Below, piece after piece: positions 1-8,065 of a stretch of DNA of 10,055 nt; the stretch's first letter is position 1, and each line of letters opens with the position of its first letter. Below the pieces are notes generated by a model. That model was not told where the DNA came from. It did no database searches and saw only the letters and a list, made by a program, of their open reading frames with translations. The stretch is from Bacteroidota bacterium (lineage in GTDB: Bacteria; Bacteroidota; Bacteroidia; Chitinophagales; Saprospiraceae), in NCBI GenBank assembly GCA_024280135.1, contig JAJRQS010000031.1:1-10055 (forward strand). Reading direction: 5' to 3'. Made by a program: the position numbers and the translations under genes.

Positions 1-705
1 ACCATTCGTAACGGTAGCAATCGGAGCCGTATTAACGGTCAATCCACCTTCTACATCACTATCATTATCGGTTACATTTCCCGTAAGGGTAACATCCTCT
101 GGCGTGGTGTAATTATCATCAATCGCGATTGGTTTATCATTAACAGGAGTGACATCTATATATACCGTAGCCGTGTCGCACAGGCTAGGTGTTCCATCAT
201 TACAAATCTGATAGATGAAACTATCTTGTCCAAAGAAATTTAAATTGGGCGTATAGGTAAAAGTACCATCCGTATTTAAATTAAGCGTACCGTTAGTCGT
301 ATTAAGAATAGGTGTCGTGTTTACGGTTAGTATGCCGCCGTCAGGATCTATGTCGTTATTTAGGACATTTTCTCCTGTAAGCGGTGTGTCTTCTAGTGTG
401 CTATAATTGTCATCAGTTGCTCTAGGTGCATCTGTGACAGGTGTAATATTAATAATTACGGTTGCAGTATCACACTGTTGTGGATTTCCACTATCGCAAA
501 CTTGATAAACAAAACTATCTGTGCCATTGTAGTCAAGATTAGGCGTGTAAGTGAAAGTTCCATCTGTGTTTAATACTAAAGTTCCATTTGTTACATCGGT
601 TATTGGAGCCGTGTTTACGTTAATGCCCATAGTAGGGGTGTCATTATCGGTTACATTGGCAGAAAGATTAGTATCTTCATCTATGGTGTAAGTATCGTCA
701 TTTGC
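1..705 (-). repeat. Tandem-95 / cadherin-like (VCBS-type) repeat array inside the giant gene
   Basis: At least two and a half head-to-tail units are visible in the protein. Unit 1 is 421-705 (residues 1545-1639, 95 aa), unit 2 is 127-420 (1640-1737, 98 aa), and unit 3 is 1-126 and continues past the edge. Each unit begins with a DDxY..xED motif (NDDTYTIDED, TDDNYSTLED, IDDNYTTPED). It then has xNDxD, a TNGTLxLNTDGTFTYTPNLxxxGxDSF core, YQxC and CDTATVxI. This pattern is typical of cadherin-like extracellular repeats, known as tandem-95 repeats (Big_9/VCBS type), in large bacterial adhesins, where they act as rigid, often calcium-stiffened stalks. The total copy number cannot be seen from this window. 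Confidence 0.88.
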
Positions 706-3700
706 ATTCATGCCTGGAGTCAATGGAACTAACATGCTGACAGCACTACATAAGCAATTGGCATTTGAAGGGATTATTTCCATCACAAGCCCATTATTAG
801 GGTCACATGCCGTACTTGCGTAAAAATAGAATATTTGCGCCAGTGAATCTCCGGATGCAATGATGTCCGTAAAGCTTCCGCTAAAAATTTGTGTTGCTTT
901 ATTGCCACTTGCATCTGCGCAATATACAGTATATTCGTAGCCAGCAGTTGCATCAATGCCATTGTTGAGCAAGTGTAGGTTGACACCATATTTTGTGTCG
1001 CCCGTAGAAGTCACCATAGAAGTTGCTACGGTTTCACTAGAGAAAGCTAGATCTGGTTTAGCAATAATTAAGGAATCCGTTATTTGTCCCGTGGTGTTTT
1101 TTACGGAGCCACAATCAGTTCCTCCGCAAGTTCCACCTGTTGCATATAAATAGCTTTCTATTTTGAAATACTCATTTCCACAATAACTGTAATTTGACAT
1201 AACATCAAATTGATAATGCATTTCGTCTAAGTTGTTTAGTCCTGCTGGAATGGCAAGTAGAAGCTGATCTTGACCAGCTATTGATGTCGAGCTGACAAAT
1301 GTAGGGCAGTTGACTCCAGTGCATGCAAAAGAACCCGGCACATAGTTTAATCCATTGGGGACTAAAATTGAAATAGTATCTCTGTCCTCTGTCGTCCCTG
1401 AAATGATGGTTGATTCTAAGTCAACGGTTATTTTTGTTTCACAATTTGCAATAGTGTCGGGTAATGTAAATTCATGATACATGTAGTAATCATTTGTTTT
1501 ACCGATCACCGGAAGGTCATCTGTGGTTAAGTTTACACCACTGCTGATGGCAGGAGCACCGCAAGGACTTAAACCTTCTGCTCCCAATGAGATAGTAGAT
1601 AAATCCACAAATCCACATTGAAGATTGAAATAACAATCGATGACGGCAATTCTACCATCTGCTGATGCTTCTAAGTGACTACCCGCTATCCCCGCATTGC
1701 TAATAGCATCGTGTTCAAATATATTCAAAATAACTTGCCCTCCATTCATAGATGTAGAAACGGATTGTCTGTTACCAGAATTTCTAGGATATTCGACAAT
1801 AATACTATCGATATTCATAAAACTAATATCTGCTGCGATGTCTAAACTCACAGTTGGATCTAATAGATTAGCAATCTGAGCACTATTTATTTCTAGCTGC
1901 ATTAAAAAGCTTTCGCAATATTGAATTGAGTCTGGTAAGCTCGTTACCTCAAGTTGTAATTGTGCTTCTTCTGGATTTAAAGTAAAGTCATAGTTGAGGA
2001 TATAACATCTGTCAACGGCTTCAAAATTAGGGGGATATCCTGAACAATCCCACCCATGACTGACAGACACGGTAGTGGATACGCAAGAAGAAATATCTCC
2101 ATAAAATCGAATGGTCTTACAACCAGATGGTCCGTCTACAACCTGACCCGCTTCGATATAAGTATTTCCGTTAATTACCGTGAAATTTGTAGCGGTTTCA
2201 TTTCCTGCACCGTCTAGGATAAAAGCCTTTGTAATGGTAAAACCTGGATTTTGATTTACTTTTATCCAGTTATAATCTATAGTGACTTCTGAAGAATTAC
2301 AAATCGTAATATCCAAGTAGGGTTCATCGGTAACAACAGTAACTATCGGATGTGGAGAACTCAGCTCAAACTGTGGGGCAAAATAATGTAGCTTTGAAGT
2401 ATTCGATTGGCTTTTGGGAGTAGGTACCGCATAGGCAGTTTCTTGATAGAAAACAGTGAAGTCAATGTCTTCATTGGGTATGGATTGGCAAGAGCCTATG
2501 ACTTCAAAGTAGAAGCCCGAGTAAGTGACACCTCTTTGATCCATGTCTGTGAATCCAGGGCCTGGTGTTAAAGTCAATTTATTTCCATTCAATGTGGATG
2601 TTATTTTTCCGTTTGTCGTGTTTAAGTCTTTCCAAGGCCCTGATGCATTATAAACCCATGCAAAACCTGTGAATTGTGCGCCATCTGGTATCATAACGAC
2701 TGTCGAGTCCCATTGAATTGGGTTTCTAAATTCATTTGGAAATAGGTCTCCTTCTGAATGATTCCAAAATCCAAGCCTTTGAGCTGTCGGTGTACAGTAA
2801 TAGACCTGGGTCGCGTTATAAGGGGAGGCAGTTCTTTGCACTTTGATATAATTTACCTTTTCGTATAATTTCCTACAACCAGTAGGATTTCCTGAAAGGT
2901 CTTTTGCGTAGAATCTAGCAGTGAAATCTTTTAGTTTAAAAGAGGTTCTGTAGTTAAAATTATCAGAAAAAAGGAAGTTGATATCTAGCTTAATAGTGTC
3001 GTTTTCGTTGCCCTCACCATAGTTATAAGTTCCACTGACAAGATTAGCATTCGAAGAAAGATCGAAGGTCATTTTGTATTGGTTAGGGCCAACCACTGTC
3101 ACAGTGGGTGCAGCCACCATTCCAGAGAAAATACCAGCGGAAATATCGTTTATTTCAATAGCACCGTCTATAAAGGAGAATAGATTTTCGTCGCCGCCTC
3201 CAGTTTCTGTCTCAAATTCTATTTCAAAGAATAGATTTTGCACCATAGAGTCAACAATGATTGCTTTTGTGCTTATTTGCATAGTGTCTTTTGGCATGTA
3301 ACCATCCAAATTTTGGACGTTTTCATCTAATACAACTTTTGTGGTCTTGGTCGCATCTGTCCAGCCTGCGTTAGTTCGATGGCTATCAAAAGCTATGATA
3401 GAAGGCCCTTTACAAGGCGTCGGGCATAGGTTTTGTATGGCTATGCTTCCACAATTTATATCTTGCGTCCAGCAAGTTCCACAGGAGTATGTAGTTTTGA
3501 AGGAGATTGGAATTTTTTCTCCACCAGAATAGGATGCGCAGTCAAAAGTAAGCGGGAATGTATAATTAATGAATGCGTATTTATTGGTCGTGTAGGTGAT
3601 GGTGTTGCCAGATTGAACGTAATTAGGGCCAGCACTTCCTGCTAAGTTGACACCATTAGGAACTGTTATTTCTACTTTCCAAGTAACATCTGATCCTGTG

Positions 3701-5337
3701 AATAAATCTTCCCCGTTACAACGTGGTTTTTTGATTACTTCAGCCCTGCCATTGGTATACAAATGGGGTTTGATGCCAACGTTAAAACTTTGACCATCCA
3801 TTACCGCATTTGGGTAGGTGTAGGTCGTTTCATCGTGGTACTCTCGGATGATACTTGAATACTCAAAATCCATTCTTTTTGTATATCGTTCTTGTGCGCA
3901 TTGATCTTTGAAAAGGGCATCGATATAGAGGTGTTCCCATGTAGCATAATCGCTACGTCCTTCTCCGCAAGACTTATCTTTTAAATCCCATTCGTAGTCA
4001 AATGTAAGTTCAAATGAGGCACCCGGTGCTAAATCATCATAGTATCCGTCTCCATCAATGTCTTCTATTCCCCCAGGTCCATCTGGATCGGATGTAAAGT
4101 AGTCAAAAGGAATCCATAGGCTTTGTCCTGAACCTCTACTCGGGTAAATTGTACTAGGTAGAAAGGACATCGATACAGGAACTCCATTCAATCTGAAGTT
4201 ACTCGGCTTCCTTACGTCTTGGTAGTCAAATGCCCAAAAAGGATTTGTTCCGAATTCAGATAGGGGTGACGAGTTGTGTCCTAATCCAAAATTAACATTG
4301 AAATCCAAAGCAGTCCCACCAGCGTGCGTCGCTATATTTTCAAACTTTAAAGTCCAGGATTGCCCACCACAAACATCCATATAGCTGTCCCCAGAAACTT
4401 TAGTGATGATCACTGTAGGAGCGGAAGCTTTAAAAGCAAGAACACCTGTTTCAGGTTTTGATTCTTCGCACAAATCGTTTAAAGAACAGCCCCAAATTCC
4501 GCTATGTGTAACTATTGCATCTGCACAGCCTTGTGCTTGGAAATTTTCAGTGAGGGTGATTTCTTCTCCATTTTCATAAAAAACATCTCCATCTCCTACC
4601 TGCCCTAAAAAAGGATCTTGATCCAAATGAATATAATAGAAATATTCCTGCCCAGAAATGGAGTCAGGAGTTAAATTTGTGCCATTGTAGGATAGTTGAT
4701 AATTTCCGACATCACTGCCTAGTACAACTTTGTGGACATACCATTCTAAGTGTCCAGTTCCTCCCTCTACGACTGTGATGTCTCTTGTGATGTTTTGACC
4801 GACCACAGCATCTTTTTCGGGTATAGTTTGAATGCCTAGGGCAGGGATTAATACTTGATAGCTAGAGGTGGTTTTGTCAACATTTGAGAAGTCTTGCTTT
4901 ACTCCATCATACCGTAAGCCAACGATTTGGATATCTTTAAATAATTCCCCATCTTTTAAGGCTTGCATGACTTCACAACTCGCAACCTTACTGAACCGGA
5001 ATACGACCCTTTGCCCTAAGCCGTATTTTCCAGTATTAAGAATACTTACAATGGGCTTGTTTAAATCGGTTGCATCGACTGTTGCACTATAAGACGCTCC
5101 AGGGTTCTCAGTTATTTGAAGCCCCTCTGCATAATACACTCCAGTAGGGAGCTGCAAGGCTATCTCTAGATTGCTTAATTTCTTGGACTTAAACAGCGCC
5201 GATATATAAACAAAAGAAGTATCACAGGGTCGAATGTCCTCTGGTGCTATCTCCAGTTTGATAAATTGATTGTTGATTTGCGAGAAACCCACAAAAGAGA
5301 GTAGGCTGAATGCGCTTAAAAGTAGTAGTCTTTTCAT
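1..5337 (-). CDS. Giant secreted surface/adhesin-like protein with tandem-95 repeats (3' end outside window)
   Basis: The frame is open from the ATG at 5337 to the left edge: I checked all 1,779 codons and found no stop. An in-frame stop at 5350-5352 lies just upstream, so no earlier start exists. The start is preceded by AT-rich sequence without a Shine-Dalgarno, normal for Bacteroidota. Residues 1-20 form a signal peptide (MKRLLLLSAF..., ending GFSQ). Residues 21 to about 1540 match no family I can name. They look beta-rich, contain many cysteines and an acidic DIDGDGYYDD loop (426-435) of calcium-binding type. LPTG/VPNG/IPDG turns recur near residues 64, 560, 884 and 1327, as in DUF11-like sandwiches (weak inference). 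Residues from about 1545 are tandem-95/cadherin-like repeats. A T9SS sorting domain would be expected beyond the edge, by analogy with the neighbouring gene. Probable role: export to the cell surface and adhesion or matrix function; the substrate is unknown. It is a partial gene because of the window edge, not because of a mutation. Confidence 0.9.
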   Translation of the reverse strand, partial: MKRLLLLSAFSLLSFVGFSQINNQFIKLEIAPEDIRPCDTSFVYISALFKSKKLSNLEIALQLPTGVYYAEGLQITENPGASYSATVDATDLNKPIVSILNTGKYGLGQRVVFRFSKVASCEVMQALKDGELFKDIQIVGLRYDGVKQDFSNVDKTTSSYQVLIPALGIQTIPEKDAVVGQNITRDITVVEGGTGHLEWYVHKVVLGSDVGNYQLSYNGTNLTPDSISGQEYFYYIHLDQDPFLGQVGDGDVFYENGEEITLTENFQAQGCADAIVTHSGIWGCSLNDLCEESKPETGVLAFKASAPTVIITKVSGDSYMDVCGGQSWTLKFENIATHAGGTALDFNVNFGLGHNSSPLSEFGTNPFWAFDYQDVRKPSNFRLNGVPVSMSFLPSTIYPSRGSGQSLWIPFDYFTSDPDGPGGIEDIDGDGYYDDLAPGASFELTFDYEWDLKDKSCGEGRSDYATWEHLYIDALFKDQCAQERYTKRMDFEYSSIIREYHDETTYTYPNAVMDGQSFNVGIKPHLYTNGRAEVIKKPRCNGEDLFTGSDVTWKVEITVPNGVNLAGSAGPNYVQSGNTITYTTNKYAFINYTFPLTFDCASYSGGEKIPISFKTTYSCGTCWTQDINCGSIAIQNLCPTPCKGPSIIAFDSHRTNAGWTDATKTTKVVLDENVQNLDGYMPKDTMQISTKAIIVDSMVQNLFFEIEFETETGGGDENLFSFIDGAIEINDISAGIFSGMVAAPTVTVVGPNQYKMTFDLSSNANLVSGTYNYGEGNENDTIKLDINFLFSDNFNYRTSFKLKDFTARFYAKDLSGNPTGCRKLYEKVNYIKVQRTASPYNATQVYYCTPTAQRLGFWNHSEGDLFPNEFRNPIQWDSTVVMIPDGAQFTGFAWVYNASGPWKDLNTTNGKITSTLNGNKLTLTPGPGFTDMDQRGVTYSGFYFEVIGSCQSIPNEDIDFTVFYQETAYAVPTPKSQSNTSKLHYFAPQFELSSPHPIVTVVTDEPYLDITICNSSEVTIDYNWIKVNQNPGFTITKAFILDGAGNETATNFTVINGNTYIEAGQVVDGPSGCKTIRFYGDISSCVSTTVSVSHGWDCSGYPPNFEAVDRCYILNYDFTLNPEEAQLQLEVTSLPDSIQYCESFLMQLEINSAQIANLLDPTVSLDIAADISFMNIDSIIVEYPRNSGNRQSVSTSMNGGQVILNIFEHDAISNAGIAGSHLEASADGRIAVIDCYFNLQCGFVDLSTISLGAEGLSPCGAPAISSGVNLTTDDLPVIGKTNDYYMYHEFTLPDTIANCETKITVDLESTIISGTTEDRDTISILVPNGLNYVPGSFACTGVNCPTFVSSTSIAGQDQLLLAIPAGLNNLDEMHYQFDVMSNYSYCGNEYFKIESYLYATGGTCGGTDCGSVKNTTGQITDSLIIAKPDLAFSSETVATSMVTSTGDTKYGVNLHLLNNGIDATAGYEYTVYCADASGNKATQIFSGSFTDIIASGDSLAQIFYFYASTACDPNNGLVMEIIPSNANCLCSAVSMLVPLTPGMNANDDTYTIDEDTNLSANVTDNDTPTMGINVNTAPITDVTNGTLVLNTDGTFTYTPNLDYNGTDSFVYQVCDSGNPQQCDTATVIINITPVTDAPRATDDNYSTLEDTPLTGENVLNNDIDPDGGILTVNTTPILNTTNGTLNLNTDGTFTYTPNLNFFGQDSFIYQICNDGTPSLCDTATVYIDVTPVNDKPIAIDDNYTTPEDVTLTGNVTDNDSDVEGGLTVNTAPIATVTNG

Positions 5338-5424
5338 AATAATATTAATTTAATATAGGTGGGCTATTTTTCTTATGCGCAATTTTTATGCCAGTTGAAA
5401 ATATAATGTTATAGATATATGTAT

Positions 5425-5464
5425 GTAAAAAATAAGGTGTTTCTAGAATTACTAGAAACACCTT
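5425..5464 (-). terminator. Intrinsic terminator of the SdrD-B/T9SS protein gene
   Basis: There is a perfect 13-bp stem: AAGGTGTTTCTAG at 5434-5446 pairs with CTAGAAACACCTT at 5452-5464, around a 5-nt loop. On the minus strand the hairpin begins four bases after the TAA stop of the upstream gene (5469-5471) and is followed by ATTTTTTA, a proper U-tract. On the plus strand a shorter T-run (5466-5470) also follows, so weak bidirectional activity is possible, but no plus-strand gene ends here. The terminator separates the two surface-protein genes transcriptionally, so the giant gene probably has its own promoter in 5338-5424. I could not assign that promoter with confidence. Confidence 0.9.
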
Positions 5465-5468
5465 GTTT

Positions 5469-7778
5469 TTATCTTCTTATTTCAAAACTGCCTGTCATTC
5501 GGCCGCCATCTTCTCCAGTATCAAAAACATAGAAATACGTGCCCGAAGGTAGGTAGGTGTTTTCATCATCCCAGTATCCTTCCCAAGTATTATCGTATCC
5601 TTTTTGTTGGAAAACTTGATTGCCCCATCTATTAAAAATAGTTAATGTATTGTTTGGGTAATCAGCTATTCCTTTTATAACTAAAGTTTCATTGATGCCA
5701 TCTCCGTTTGGTGAAAACCCATCTAGTAGTTTAATATTATTGCATTCTAAGTAAATTTCTGCAGTTGTGGTATCGCATCCTCCGATTGTACAGATTTTGT
5801 ATACAAGGCTCACCGTTTCGTCGCACAGGTTTGGTTCAGCGATGTAGCGTATGAAGCCAAAAGTATCTACTTGGGCAGAACCCAATGTAGGATAATCCAC
5901 AATGCTTAACTCAATGAGTTGAGCATATAAGGTATCATTTGCAAGCACCATAAGTTGAGTGGCTACTCCTTGTTTGACCGTGTCAATATCTGCCACTGCC
6001 ACAGGGGGTACTGTTACGAGTTCTATGATGTTAATATTAATAATCGTTGTATCACAAACTGTCTCATCACAAGCAACGACACAAAAAACATCTTGCCCTA
6101 CATAGCCTTGATTCGGGAAGTAAGTAAAACAGTTAGTAGTGAAGTCTGTTGCTTCACCATTTTGAGGAGTTATGCATACGTGTGCATTGTCAAATATTCC
6201 TTGTAGTTCTAATGTGTCTACACAAAGCATTACAGAAGCATTTTTATCAACCGTGATAAATAAAGTATCATTTGTTAAGTTGACTGGAGAGGCCGGAGTG
6301 GTGTAGCCCAAATCGACATTGCTTGCCACAGTCCCTGCGTTTATGGTCAAAAAACTAGAAACTCCTAATGCATTTACATCGCAGTCTAATGCGTCATCTG
6401 TTCCAATGTCTTGGGTAGCGATAGTGAAGTCAGTTGGAAGATTTTGCAAGTCAAAAGCAATTTTGTATGTGTCAGGTAGGATGTTGACAAAAGAATACTG
6501 CCCACTAATGTCGGTAATTTGGGTCATTACAGTATCTCCAGCTGCATTAATTAAAAATACATTGTTATCTTTAATTAGTGGCTCCCCAAAGGTGTATAGG
6601 TTATCTTTGTTAGTATCTTCCCATATTTTTCCATTTGCGGATCCAGTAGTCGCTGGCGTAAATACCCCCATGTCGATATTAGTAATACTACCCGTAAGCA
6701 CAATAAGATCTGTTTTTCCATTTGCGTAAGCATCAGAATCTATCGCATCATCTGTGCCAGCATCTTTTGTTGTAACACTATAACTAGAAGATAAAGAAGC
6801 GGTATCGAATAATACGTAATAGTTCCCTAATGTTATTCCGTCAAATTGATACAGTCCAGCAGCATCGGTGGTGTCCTTTTTTATTTCAATATTTGACTCG
6901 TCTAATAAACTGACAAAAACATTTATAACGCCTACTTCACCTGTGTCAAATAGACCATTGTTGTTTCCATCGAACCACACTTTTCCACCGATGCTTTCTA
7001 TAACAGGCGTATTTTTTAAGCCTATATCAATATTAGTTGCATCCGCTAATAGATCTATTTCTGACGTCTTGCCTGAAGCATCCACATCAGAGTCAATAGT
7101 GTCATCACTACCAAAATCTTTTGTTACAGGGTTAAAATCCGTAGGGAAAGAAGCAGGGTCAAACTTTACGACATACTTGCCAAATTCAGCCGGAAGGAAT
7201 GAGTAAACCCCCATTGCATCCGTAGTATCTTTATGTATGATATTGCCAAATTCATCCACTAAGTTAACAAATATATTTGCAATAGCAGGTTCTCCATTAT
7301 TACGAATATTATCTTCGTTCACATCTTCCCAAGCCATACCGCTTATGATTGCCGTAGGGGACACTTGCAAACCCATGTCCATATTAATAAGAGCTATGGT
7401 CTCATTTGGAACAACAATTTGATCGCTAAGTCCGCTAGGATGTATATCGCAGTTGATTGCATTATCCCAACTGCCTGGAGCATTCTTGTCAGCTATTTTT
7501 CTTAGTCCAATAGGCGCAGTACTTACGTTAAATGCTATTTTGTAGCTATTGGCTACTAGACCGTCAAATTTATATAATCCACTTGGATCTGTCATCATCG
7601 TTTGGAGGGTGTCTCCAGCAGGGTGTGATAATAAGTAAACGGTAATATTCGGCATGCCTGGTTCACCACCATCTTTAAGGCTATTCTCATCTAAATCTTG
7701 CCAGACGATACCTTCTATGCTTGCGCCAAATGCGTGGAAACCGATAAAAATGGAAATTAAAACTAGTAAATTTTTCAT
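5469..7778 (-). CDS. T9SS type B-sorted surface protein with four SdrD-B-like domains
   Basis: Complete protein of 769 aa. Residues 1-19 are a signal peptide (MKNLLVLISI..., ending AFGA), so it enters the periplasm by Sec. Residues 20-137, 141-254, 259-372 and 380-492 are four SdrD-B-like domains. Each opens with a G.[VIA]W.D.N.DN...GEP-type acidic loop; units 2-4 also carry a DxGSDD/GTDDxxDSD signature. In this family such loops bind calcium and the domains form rigid stalks. Residues 499-587 (cysteine-rich) and 590-680 are Ig/cadherin-like modules. Residues 684-769 are the C-terminal sorting domain of the gliding-motility-associated (CHU_C, type B) class, with FSPNGDGIN, FNRWG, W732 and YFYVF. 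This predicts export across the outer membrane by the type IX secretion system and display or release there. The binding partner is unknown and there is no catalytic motif. The start is the only good ATG next to the signal peptide. A terminator follows directly. Confidence 0.94.
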   Translation of the reverse strand: MKNLLVLISIFIGFHAFGASIEGIVWQDLDENSLKDGGEPGMPNITVYLLSHPAGDTLQTMMTDPSGLYKFDGLVANSYKIAFNVSTAPIGLRKIADKNAPGSWDNAINCDIHPSGLSDQIVVPNETIALINMDMGLQVSPTAIISGMAWEDVNEDNIRNNGEPAIANIFVNLVDEFGNIIHKDTTDAMGVYSFLPAEFGKYVVKFDPASFPTDFNPVTKDFGSDDTIDSDVDASGKTSEIDLLADATNIDIGLKNTPVIESIGGKVWFDGNNNGLFDTGEVGVINVFVSLLDESNIEIKKDTTDAAGLYQFDGITLGNYYVLFDTASLSSSYSVTTKDAGTDDAIDSDAYANGKTDLIVLTGSITNIDMGVFTPATTGSANGKIWEDTNKDNLYTFGEPLIKDNNVFLINAAGDTVMTQITDISGQYSFVNILPDTYKIAFDLQNLPTDFTIATQDIGTDDALDCDVNALGVSSFLTINAGTVASNVDLGYTTPASPVNLTNDTLFITVDKNASVMLCVDTLELQGIFDNAHVCITPQNGEATDFTTNCFTYFPNQGYVGQDVFCVVACDETVCDTTIININIIELVTVPPVAVADIDTVKQGVATQLMVLANDTLYAQLIELSIVDYPTLGSAQVDTFGFIRYIAEPNLCDETVSLVYKICTIGGCDTTTAEIYLECNNIKLLDGFSPNGDGINETLVIKGIADYPNNTLTIFNRWGNQVFQQKGYDNTWEGYWDDENTYLPSGTYFYVFDTGEDGGRMTGSFEIRR
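5472..5729 (-). other. T9SS type B C-terminal sorting domain (CHU_C type)
   Basis: Residues 684-769 of the 769-aa protein. Diagnostic residues are FSPNGDGIN (688-696), the FNRWGN strand (715-720), WEGYW (732-736) and PSGTYFYVF (744-752), with the chain ending in a basic EIRR. In Bacteroidota this domain class directs cargo through the SprA/T (type IX) translocon. Type B cargo such as SprB often needs a PorP/SprF-like partner encoded nearby. No such partner is present in this window. Confidence 0.93.
6303..7721 (-). repeat. Four tandem SdrD-B-like domain repeats
   Basis: Four copies of about 112-118 residues occupy residues 20-492 of the 769-aa protein. The opening loops are WQDLDENSLKDGGEPG, WEDVNEDNIRNNGEPA, WFDGNNNGLFDTGEVG and WEDTNKDNLYTFGEPL. 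Each unit then carries a GxYxF or GQYSF core and ends near a NIDMG/NIDIG/NVDLG strand. Copy 1 is the most divergent: it has GSWDNAINCDI where copies 2-4 have the GSDD/GTDD form. The copies are diverged at DNA level, which argues against very recent duplication. Confidence 0.85.
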
Positions 7779-7914
7779 GGGTATAAAGACTTGTGTTCTT
7801 TTATGAATTTATGGATGTAATACAAAAACTATGCCCTTATGAGGTTTTATATATATATATCTATTGAGTAGAGCGAGTTTGTGAGATTGACCATAGTATT
7901 TGGGTCATGTATAT

Positions 7915-7966
7915 AAAAAAGTGGCAGGAAAACGACTCTACCCCCCAATGGAGCCGTACCTACCAC
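7915..7966 (-). terminator. Imperfect hairpin plus T-run in the divergent intergenic region
   Basis: On the minus strand, GUGGUAGG (7966-7959) pairs with CCUGCCAC (7928-7921), with one U-G wobble. After a small internal loop, CGGCUC (7956-7951) pairs with GAGUCG (7938-7933), again with one G-U wobble. The apical loop contains a run of six Gs. TTTTTT (7920-7915) follows directly. This is the architecture of a Rho-independent terminator, although the stem is longer and more interrupted than the one at 5434-5464. Confidence 0.6.
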
Positions 7967-7993
7967 CTATCGCTCTCCTTGCGGAGGTTGACA
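7915..7993 (-). ncRNA. Candidate small RNA or terminator-type leader RNA, about 80 nt
   Basis: Reading the minus strand from about 7993, a GCAA tetraloop hairpin (CUCC/GGAG, 7986-7975) is followed by a long two-part hairpin (7966-7921) and six Us. No annotated gene ends here on either strand, so the terminator must serve either an independent small RNA or the 5' leader of the 769-aa protein gene, whose start is 137 bases further on. The A-C mismatches seen on the plus strand become U-G wobble pairs on the minus strand, which supports minus-strand transcription. The G6 run in the apical loop could pair with the upstream CCUCC and form an alternative or pseudoknotted structure, as a switch might. 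I do not recognise a known RNA family; it lacks SRP, tmRNA and common riboswitch signatures. Both ends are inferred. Confidence 0.4.
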
Positions 7994-8003
7994 TATAGCT
8001 TTA

Positions 8004-8019
8004 TGCAATTTTGATACCA
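8004..8019 (-). promoter_or_regulatory. Sigma-54-like -24/-12 promoter for the minus-strand RNA
   Basis: The minus strand reads TGGTATCAAAATTGCA. Against the sigma-54 consensus TGGCAC-N5-TTGCA it matches the GG and GC dinucleotides at exactly the required 12-base separation, and the whole TTGCA box; the -24 element deviates in TAT versus CAC. Transcription would begin near 7993, just before the GCAA hairpin. Whether this genome encodes RpoN is not visible, and a short match of this kind can arise by chance in AT-rich DNA. Confidence 0.33.
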
Positions 8020-8037
8020 CTTTGGCACTTAAACTGG

Positions 8038-8052
8038 AAAATGTGACATTTT
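8038..8052. promoter_or_regulatory. 15-bp palindrome, possible operator
   Basis: AAAATGT-G-ACATTTT is a perfect 7+1+7 palindrome lying between the sigma-54-like box and the htpG-proximal inverted repeat. Its size and symmetry fit a dimeric helix-turn-helix regulator. It is centred about 52 bases upstream of the predicted minus-strand start and about 124 bases upstream of the htpG start codon, so it could serve either direction. The regulator is unknown, and AT-rich palindromes are partly expected by chance. Confidence 0.4.
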
Positions 8053-8065
8053 ATAGATAATTATT

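Noticed and set aside
1..711. CRISPR-like or non-coding DNA repeats at the left end
   Set aside because: The periodicity is 285-294 bp, in frame, and explained by tandem-95 protein repeats.
783..3645. Several small plus- and minus-strand reading frames of 60-75 codons across the giant gene
   Set aside because: They overlap an uninterrupted 1,779-codon frame with clear protein character and show no recognisable protein motifs of their own.
6319..7422. Plus-strand frames of 61-136 codons opposite the SdrD-B protein gene
   Set aside because: They are antisense shadows of the SdrD-B repeats; their repetitive look comes from the repeats on the other strand.
7849..7860. (AT)6 tract as a phase-variation microsatellite for the surface gene
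   Set aside because: It lies 71 bases upstream of the start codon and outside any promoter I could place. Twelve bases of AT in AT-rich DNA is weak evidence.
7888..7907. TGACC-N10-GGTCA inverted repeat as operator of the 769-aa protein gene
   Set aside because: Five-base arms are too short to separate from chance, and no promoter could be placed next to it.
7921..7998. SRP RNA, tmRNA or tRNA in the intergenic hairpins
   Set aside because: There is no GGAA-type SRP apical loop, no tag-peptide frame or CCA-ending acceptor stem, and no cloverleaf.
8024..8038. Plus-strand TTGGCAC-N6-TGG as a sigma-54 promoter for htpG
   Set aside because: The -24 half is excellent, but the -12 position reads GG rather than GC and the site is about 130 bp from the ATG. 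A closer TTG-N20-TAGGCTTTG site fits better.
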